Assembly (NCBI RefSeq): GCF_000143535.2
Contig: NC_037319.1
Coordinates: 1,178,001 to 1,242,000, forward strand
Source of the DNA: Botrytis cinerea B05.10
Lineage: Eukaryota; Ascomycota; Leotiomycetes; Helotiales; Sclerotiniaceae
Reading direction: 5' to 3'
Length of the DNA stretch: 64,000 nucleotides
Shown: one piece after another, positions 57,394 through 64,000 of the stretch
Layout: every line of letters begins with the position of its first letter
Position numbering within the stretch: position 1 is the first letter of the stretch
The notes under the pieces: model-generated
Databases searched by the model: none
What the model saw: only the letters and a program-made list of their open reading frames with translations
Told to the model about the DNA's origin: nothing
Program-made: the position numbers and the translations under genes

Positions 57394-58733
57394 TATGGTT
57401 ATATTATCTCTTTTGTCTACTCAACAACACACTTCATGATTGGATTCATCAGTAAACGCGAATCCATCAATACACGAATGACGACGGGGCATTGAATTGA
57501 TCACTTGTTGCAAGCCATCTATGAAATATGATAGAAAAAGGACGAATGGGGTGATCACCTAACATCAGCTGCGAGCCTGACCTTTTTTCGAACGTCGGAT
57601 AGCAGAACACTACTGCAAGCTGGCAATGCAGGTATACGCGAAATGTAGGAAGCCTCCAATTCGTCTAGGTATTTAAGTAACACCAGTTGAAACTGGCTGC
57701 TCATCATATTTCGTAACTGGCTCCGACAATCGCTCGAAGCAGGATTTGCAAAGCCCAAGACTAATGAATGTCATCGTCGGAATATGGGCCAGCGTTGTAA
57801 ATATAGGAATGATCATGAGAGGTCGTCAACATCAAATTGTTTCATATGGTTAACGAAATTAAGAAGTATACATGTCATGTTTCCCAACCTATTCATTCAT
57901 ACTGTCTTTGATGTTGGTTTGACCATGGAGAGGAGTCATGTACAGGTGACTATAAGCCCTTTCTCCATCTGCGATTGTTCCCCTATGAAGTTTGCCTTCC
58001 ATGTCAAAAGAAGTATATAAAGCATTTGAATCTTAAGAGCTCGAGCTCTCCTTGACCATTCGCCTTAGTTCGAACCCTTGAGAATGCTCGGGGGGTGATT
58101 TGCTATTGATGACGTTAAGGCACCACAAGTAGATACACCATATACCAATGATATCAAAAGAACACTGTCAGCCTTCCTGTCATTGTTATTTACATGCACA
58201 ACAAAGATGGCGAGATGGTGAAATGCGTGCTTGATGCAGATAACCCAAGGACATCGTCCAGTATCTACCTCAGCTCAGCTAAAAGCACGTTGGTGCAAAT
58301 GCCCCACCCTTTTTAAAAACACGGCCAGTGTGTCTCGATCAGACTTCGAACCCCGCCCTTCCAATAATTAGCGTCAAAATCATTCCCAGTAAAAAAAAGC
58401 AAAAGCACTTTCCAGGTTCACCAGCCATTCCCTCTCCTCTCCCCTCCACAAACAAAAAGATTCATCGATTTCTTTCAAAGAGAAATATCAATCACACTTT
58501 CTCCTCCCCTTCCCCCTTTTCCCTCTCCCTCCTCTTCGTCCCTTCCCACTCCTCAACTCAACTCTCAACCTTTAGTCACCCCCCACCATCTATCTAAATC
58601 CATCTTCTTTTCCCCTCTTCAAGGTCACTCGGTCAACCCTTCATCCTCCTTTATCTTCCCGATAACACACCTCGAGCTCTTCTCACACAACTCCCTCCCA
58701 CAACCAGTCTCTTTCTTGATCTCTGCAATCAAG
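57394..58733. other. Intergenic region and KH-gene promoter/leader
   Basis: The left part is the 3' flank of the TBC gene. From about 58380 the plus strand is extremely pyrimidine-rich (CCCTCT, TTCTCCTCCCC), consistent with core promoter and transcribed leader of the KH gene. No other gene is supported. Confidence 0.5.
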
Positions 58734-58909
58734 GTATGCTTATACATTCATTCTCTTTCTTTTGCTCAAGGCGCAATGCTGGGCTCTGCATTGCATTCCA
58801 CCGGCGCATTCACTATCGCATTCGGATAGTGAGATATGGCATTGTCTGCGGACTACCAGATCTTCAATTTACAATCACATCTCTCACATACTAACCTTCC
58901 ATCAATCAG
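58734..58909 (+). other. Probable 5' UTR intron of the KH-domain gene
   Basis: A GTATGC donor after AAG, an ACTAACC branch point at about 58890 and an AATCAG acceptor define a 176-nt intron 65 nt before the ATG. All three signals are good and the segment has no coding character. This is inferred from signals alone. Confidence 0.65.
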
Positions 58910-58974
58910 ATTTACTCAACGTTACCTCACTCAACTTTCCATCTCCCAGAAGTTGAAATCCAAAGAAATCCAAA

Positions 58975-60213
58975 ATGTCTTCTCAAGATAATCGCGACAA
59001 TGCTCCTAATGGCGATGAGCTCAACGATTCCATGGATCGCTTACAGGTCAATGATGAGACTCGTCTTGGCCCCGATGGCGAACCGCTCCCAAAGACCGAT
59101 GAAGAATATGCAGAATCTCAACTCACCTTGAGAGCTATTGTTTCTTCAAAGGAAGCTGGTGTCATTATCGGCAAAGGTGGCAAGAACGTCGCCGACCTTC
59201 GTGATGAGACTGGTGTGAAAGCCGGTGTCAGCAAGGTCGTCCAAGGCGTTCATGATCGTGTCTTAACTATCTCGGGTGGATGCGATTCTATTTCCAGAGC
59301 TTACTCCATTGTTGCGAAAGCTTTGTTGGAGGGCGCACCACAAATGGGAATGGGTGGAGTTGTTTCTAACAACGGTACTCATCGTAAGTTACAGTCTATG
59401 CCATAATATAACTACTTGGTCTAATTCTACTATCTAGCAATCAAGTTGTTGATCTCCCACAATCAAATGGGTACGATCATCGGTCGACAAGGACTCAAAA
59501 TCAAGCATATCCAGGACGCTTCTGGTGTTCGCATGGTCGCACAGAAGGAAATGCTCCCACAATCCACCGAACGTATCGTAGAGGTCCAGGGTAACCCTGA
59601 AGGTATCCAAAAAGCCATCTGGGAAATCTGCAAGTGTTTGGTCGACGACTGGGCTAGAGGAACCGGTACTGTTTTATACAACCCCATGGTTCGCACTCAA
59701 ACGGGTAATTCAGGTGGTATGAGTCAAGGCAACGTTGGAGGAACTGGTCGTGAGTACGGTAGCTCACGTGTCATGCGCACTGGAAATGGTGCCGATTTCA
59801 GTGAGAGTGCTCCACGATCATACAACCGCCGTTCTGAATCGGATGCTGCTCAACGTGGACCACCCACTCACGATGAGAACGGAGAGGAGCTCCAAACACA
59901 GAACATCAGCATTCCAGCTGACATGGTTGGATGTATCATTGGTCGGGCTGGTTCCAAGATCAGTGAGATTAGAAAGACCTCTGGAGCTCGTATCTCCATC
60001 GCTAAGGTAAGCCTTCTTTATCCTGAGAGAGCTCAAGCTCCACCAGAAAGATATCTTTACTGACATATACATTAGTCTCCTCACGATGAGACTGGAGAGC
60101 GCATGTTCACCATTATGGGTACTGCTAAGGCTAACGACTCAGCTCTCTATCTTCTCTATGAGAACCTCGAGGCCGAGAAGCAGCGCCGCAGTCAAGGCAA
60201 TGCTCAAGAATGA
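58975..60213 (+). CDS. Triple KH-domain RNA-binding protein (Rnc1/PCBP-like)
   Basis: Exons are 58975..59383, 59438..60006 and 60076..60213 (371 aa); introns of 54 and 69 nt are in phase. There are three KH domains, each with an intact GxxG loop: G66-KG-G69 in GVIIGKGGKN, G152-RQ-G155 in GTIIGRQGLK, and G305-RA-G308 in GCIIGRAGSK. KH1 and KH2 are separated by a short Gly/Met linker; KH2 and KH3 by a Gly/Ser/Arg-rich linker. The order matches PCBP/hnRNP K proteins and fission yeast Rnc1, which binds and stabilises the mRNA of the MAPK phosphatase Pmp1. A phosphatase of that type lies 15 kb upstream in this window; any link is inference. The last exon encodes the end of KH3 and a short basic tail. 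Confidence 0.95.
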
Positions 60214-61105
60214 ATCACTAGCTCTATTTGAGCACATCGAATTTCTTTTTCAGGCAGGCAAGCTTTGTCTCAGGTCTATCCAGATTTGACTTGCCGCAAG
60301 GCTGATATTGATGCGATGATTCTACCTTGGGATTCGTTGGTAATTTTTACTTGGACCGATATTCCTTTCCCCAACAAAAGCAGTTCCTTTACCATTTTCA
60401 TTTCCACTTCTTGCGGCACGGAATTTTACGAAATTATGCTCATTTGCATGGTGCACATACGAGCTGCCCTTATGCAAATGTCATTCCCCTATTGATACAA
60501 ATGATTCGCCTCAACATTCGACAACCAGAGATACCGACCTCCTATCTCGACTCTCAGCTTTCCGAAGTCCCCAATCGAACGAACGAGAATCGACCTAATC
60601 TCGTCATTCATGCCGGCTATGACCTGATAATTCTCTTAAGTTACGAATCATGATATGCACATTACCCGTTAAATCATATGCACTCGACACAAATTTCCCA
60701 CCCGTCTTCCACATCGCTCCTTCGAACACCAATACGTCCGCAACACAAATAGCCTTACGTCTTCTCGACCTTTGATCTTACACTACGAAATAGGCCCATC
60801 AACACATCCAGATCTGTTCTGAGAATGTAGTAGGTAGACCATTGAGTAGATTTAGAACAATACGAGTATTCCGAACAATGAATTTACTTAAAATGCATAT
60901 ATTGAGTACAAGAACGTCGAAGTGAATTCAGTACAGTGTGTCCAACTGTAAATCATCATATGTGCTGTATTTTCTATGAATTATGACCAGAATCTGTACT
61001 AGTATATTCCAATGTTTGCTCTGGGGTATCTTTCCCAATCTATCCCATTCGCCCTCTACTCCAACATTACTACTTCCTATCAAATCCCTTTTCTTGCTTA
61101 AGATA
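60214..61105. other. Intergenic region between convergent genes
   Basis: The 3' flanks of the KH and coactosin genes. Short open frames only, with no repeats or structured RNA recognised. Confidence 0.5.
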
Positions 61106-61546
61106 TCATCCTCTGCCACCATTATAATCTGCACCTCCAGCCTTCCTACACAACTTGATAATCTCTGCCTCGTCGACATCTTCTATGCTTCTCGCATCTA
61201 TTGATATACTATGGTGATTTAAGACTGCCTTGACAGCACCGCTCTCAATGCTAACTCCCGCTTTCCTCATAACTTTTGTGTATTCTCCAATCCACACAAT
61301 AAAGGCGAATTTCACGCGAGAAGATTCGCTATCATTGGCATATTCAACCCGTATATACGCATATTGGGCTTGATTAGGGTCCAATTTCTCACGTAGTTCA
61401 GAGATACCGCCCTCTCCAGTTGCAGTGAGGGTCAGAGCATCTCCCATGGCTTTGGCATAGGATATTAAGAGCCAATTTGTGGGGGATTTATCGGAGCGGA
61501 CATCGTCGTAGGCGGCGAGGATTTCGGGGGACTTTGCGTTGGACAT
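61106..61546 (-). CDS. Coactosin-like actin-binding protein (ADF-H domain)
   Basis: Intronless, 146 aa, the usual size for coactosin. The whole protein is one ADF-homology domain: SPEILAAYDDVRSDKSPTNW at the start, LKLDP-like ELREKLDPNQAQYAYIRVEY in the middle, then KFAFIVWIGEYTKVMRKAGV and the helix VKAVLNHHSISIDARSIEDV. Coactosins bind F-actin sides and counter capping rather than sever like cofilin. The ATG at 61546 (MSNAKSPEI) was chosen because it matches the family start; the frame is open further upstream to 61768, but that extension looks non-coding. Confidence 0.94.
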   Translation of the reverse strand: MSNAKSPEILAAYDDVRSDKSPTNWLLISYAKAMGDALTLTATGEGGISELREKLDPNQAQYAYIRVEYANDSESSRVKFAFIVWIGEYTKVMRKAGVSIESGAVKAVLNHHSISIDARSIEDVDEAEIIKLCRKAGGADYNGGRG

Positions 61547-62388
61547 TTTGACTTGGAGATTGAGCTTGGGTTTGAGGGATAAGGAGGCTCTAAGAGGATG
61601 ATTGTGAGGGGTGGATTGGTGGGAGAATCGAAGGGTTCGTGAGGTAAAGCAGAATAGTGGGGTTTCCGTGAGTATATGGATGTCTATTGACACTTCTGGA
61701 CAGAGTGGCAAGATGACGTTTCGAAAGTTGTAGTTTTGAAGTTTAAGTGCTTGACTGTCGAGTTTCAATGCTCGCTCTCATAGAAGGGGAGAGAAGATAA
61801 ATTGTAAAGCAAAATAGCAAAAAACCACCCAGGAGAAAATATGAATGGGAGACCCACGGAACAACAAAATGCCAGCTAATCCATAGGGAGGGACCCTTTC
61901 ATAACGTATTAGCTACCTGCCAGCCTACCAACTCACCTAGAACAATTGCGGATTGAAACTATTCCATGTTTGAACGTGAGGGGATCTGACCGCCTTTTTT
62001 TAGTACGGTAATGCAGATAGGTAAGCATAAAAGGGCTGGGTGTGGCTTGTGCATGGTCGATGTGTAGGTGTGCAGTAGCATCGATCTAGATGTGAGTGAG
62101 GTGTGAGATGTGAGATGTGGCTTGTTGCTCCCACCTCGGACCTTCCTAGGGAAAATAGTTGAGGACATTTGGCAATTGGGAAATATACACATCTTTATTA
62201 ATTTACCCGTTGCACGTTTGCTGCTTTGCTTTCTCTTACACTCCTTTCTCTTCTTTTCGTTATTCTTCTTGATACCCGTTTGCCCTGACTCTTTCTTCGG
62301 GACTTATTATCCTTTACTTTCATTTTGCAATTGCCCTCCGAGATTCCCCTGCAGCATCTGGAAATCTGCAACAACGAATCGCTAAACG
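61547..62388. promoter_or_regulatory. Shared promoter region, coactosin and HUT1
   Basis: The start codons of the divergent genes are 842 bp apart. The HUT1-proximal 190 bp is pyrimidine-rich on the plus strand, typical of a fungal leader. GTGAGATGTGAGATGT near 62101-62118 is a small direct repeat. Confidence 0.45.
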
Positions 62389-63819
62389 ATGGCGAGAACA
62401 AAACAAGCTGAACCGTTGCGTCGCAATCCATCTTCCGAATACACGAGCAAAGCAGATGGCACTGGGGCGAGAACGTTGAGTTCTAAGAAATCGAACAAGG
62501 AACTGAATGGGAATGCGCCGACAGTGAACGGGGCACTCAAAAGTGATGCGCTATTGAAAGGGAAGACACAAAAAGAAGCTGGCGCGTTGCAATTGATATT
62601 CGCAGTTGCTGGAATTTATGGTAGCTTGTGAGTGCTAGCACCGGAGGACATTGCTAATGGTCTTGAATGGGGAACACAGGTATGCTAATTGTATGAATAT
62701 ATAGTCTTACTTGGGCACTTCTCCAAGAACGACTCACTACAACTGCATACGGATCAGAAAATGCCCCCGAAAAGTTTAAGTTTCCAGTCTTTCTCAATAC
62801 GGTACAATCTCTTTTCGCTGCCACTGTAGGCTACATTTACCTACGATTCGACACTCCCGCCAATAGCAAAACGCTGCCCATCTTCCCAAGTCAACGGATT
62901 ATCTTTCCCCTTCTCGTTGTGGCTATTACCTCTTCGCTCGCCTCCCCCTTTGGCTATGCATCTCTCGATCATATCGACTATATCACCTTCATTCTCGCCA
63001 AATCATGCAAGTTACTACCAGTCATGTTTCTTCACATAACTCTCTTTGGAAAACGCTACCCAATTTCTAAATACGTCGTCGTCTTAGCCGTAACTTGTGG
63101 TGTCGGCATCTTTACTCTTCATGCAGGTGCTAAATCTCATGGAAAACCCAGCAAGGCGGCACTCAACCCAGATCGTAACACTGCATGGGGACTTTTGCTC
63201 CTAGGGGTGAATCTTCTCTTCGATGGTCTCACAAACACAACACAAGACTGGATCTTCACAAGCTTCCAACCTTACAAAGGTCCACAAATGATGTGTGCAA
63301 ATAATATCATAAGCACTTTACTCACAACATCATACTTGTTATTGTCACCATATCTTGTTCACACGGGATTGGGAGAGTATCTAGGTATGGATCTTGCAAG
63401 TGGAGCAGGAGAATTGGCTGGAGCATTGGCTTTTATGCAAAGACATCCAAGTGTTTGGAGAGATGTACTTGGATTCGCAGCTTGTGGTGCTGTGGGACAG
63501 GTTTTCATCTGTACGTTTCCCCCTTTATACCTTCTTTCATTTTATCAAGGGTCATCTTATCTTGGAAATCAAACTAACCTTCAAAACAGTTTACACACTC
63601 TCAACATTCTCATCTCTTCTTCTAGTGACCATAACTGTTACTCGCAAGATGCTCACTATGATCTTATCAGTAGTATGGTTTGGTCATACACTAGGCAGCA
63701 AACAGTGGATGGGTGTGGGATTGGTGTTTGGAGGAATTGGAGCTGAAGGTGTCATTGCGAGAAGAGAAAAGGCAGCTAAGGAAAAGAAGAAGTTGGTTGA
63801 GTCGAAGAAGGAATTGTAG
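62389..63819 (+). CDS. hut1: UDP-galactose transporter homolog HUT1 (SLC35B1 family)
   Basis: Exons are 62389..62627, 62705..63510 and 63590..63819 (424 aa); introns of 77 and 79 nt are in phase. A hydrophilic N-terminus of about 60 residues is followed by roughly ten hydrophobic segments. HUT1/SLC35B1 signatures are present: GIYGSFLTWALLQERLTTT across the first junction, FGYASLDHIDYITFILAKSC, GLLLLGVNLLFDGLTNTTQD and TRKMLTMILSVVWFGH. The C-terminus ends KKEL, a dilysine ER-retrieval signal, so an ER location is expected. Yeast Hut1 was named for UDP-galactose transport; animal SLC35B1 is also reported as an ER ATP/ADP exchanger, so the substrate is open. Only 181 bases follow in the window. 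Confidence 0.95.
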
Positions 63820-64000
63820 ACACGACGATGAGTGTATGATATTGGAGTAGTCAGGTGATTTTAGAATATAAAATCAACTATCAAAGATTGATTGGGGGCG
63901 TTTGGATTATATAGTACCATGATTATTGGTATTGATTGGCAAGGAAGGATTAGAATTTTATGAGTGGTTTAGAAATAGACAACTAAAGAATGTTTTCGCA

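Overview
The window looks like nuclear DNA of a filamentous ascomycete, most likely a Leotiomycete of the Sclerotinia/Botrytis type. Genes are single transcription units on both strands with many short introns (about 41 to 181 nt, one of 271 nt) that carry GTANGT-type donors and CTAAC or CTAAT branch points. Intergenic DNA is AT-rich with much microsatellite sequence. The families found (HUT1, coactosin, TBC1D5-like, Msg5-like phosphatase, fungal MOCS1 fusion) are standard for Pezizomycotina. The genus is inferred from resemblance only. I found no operon, plasmid, phage or CRISPR feature, and no tRNA or rRNA gene that I could defend.

Layout: 0.5-2.4 kb, 5-aminolevulinate synthase (+). 3.8-5.4 kb, a coiled-coil protein of unknown function (-). 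8.6-9.9 kb, a two-RRM RNA-binding protein (-). 12.7-14.7 kb, a secreted Ser/Thr-rich protein with a degenerate cupredoxin domain (-). 15.6-17.9 kb, a MoaA-MoaC fusion (MOCS1/cnxABC) for molybdenum cofactor (-), divergent from a WRAP73/Wdr8 WD40 protein at 18.4-20.1 kb (+). 21.7-22.7 kb, an emopamil-binding (EBP) family protein (+). 23.5-26.1 kb, a large fungal protein of unknown function (-). 26.1-30.3 kb is gene-poor and contains a 0.9-kb unit with 42-bp terminal inverted repeats. 30.3-31.6 kb, tRNA 2'-phosphotransferase with an RG-rich tail (-). 33.6-36.5 kb, a large disordered protein (-). 36.5-43.2 kb is a long repeat-rich gap ahead of an Msg5-like dual-specificity phosphatase at 43.6-46.1 kb (+). 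47.3-48.3 kb, a dsRNA-binding protein (-), divergent from an Xaa-Pro aminopeptidase at 48.9-50.9 kb (+). 51.9-52.2 kb, a possible small Cys-rich protein (+). 52.4-54.1 kb, an adaptor/clathrin-accessory-like protein (-), divergent from a TBC1D5-like Rab GAP at 54.8-57.4 kb (+). 59.0-60.2 kb, a triple-KH protein (+). 61.1-61.5 kb, coactosin (-), divergent from the HUT1 nucleotide-sugar transporter at 62.4-63.8 kb (+).

The genes do not form one pathway. Most are housekeeping: heme, molybdenum cofactor, tRNA splicing, endosomal traffic, ER transport and RNA binding. Several sit in head-to-head pairs with 0.5-0.8 kb between start codons. The features most worth a second look are a donor site overlapping the GG-stop of the MoaA module, a cupredoxin fold lacking two predicted copper ligands, the 42-bp inverted-repeat unit near 29-30 kb, repeated acidic W/F-G motifs next to a TBC1D5-like gene, and an in-frame retainable intron in the RRM gene. 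I did not find a convincing wholly new multi-gene system. Exon boundaries were derived by hand and checked by reading phase.
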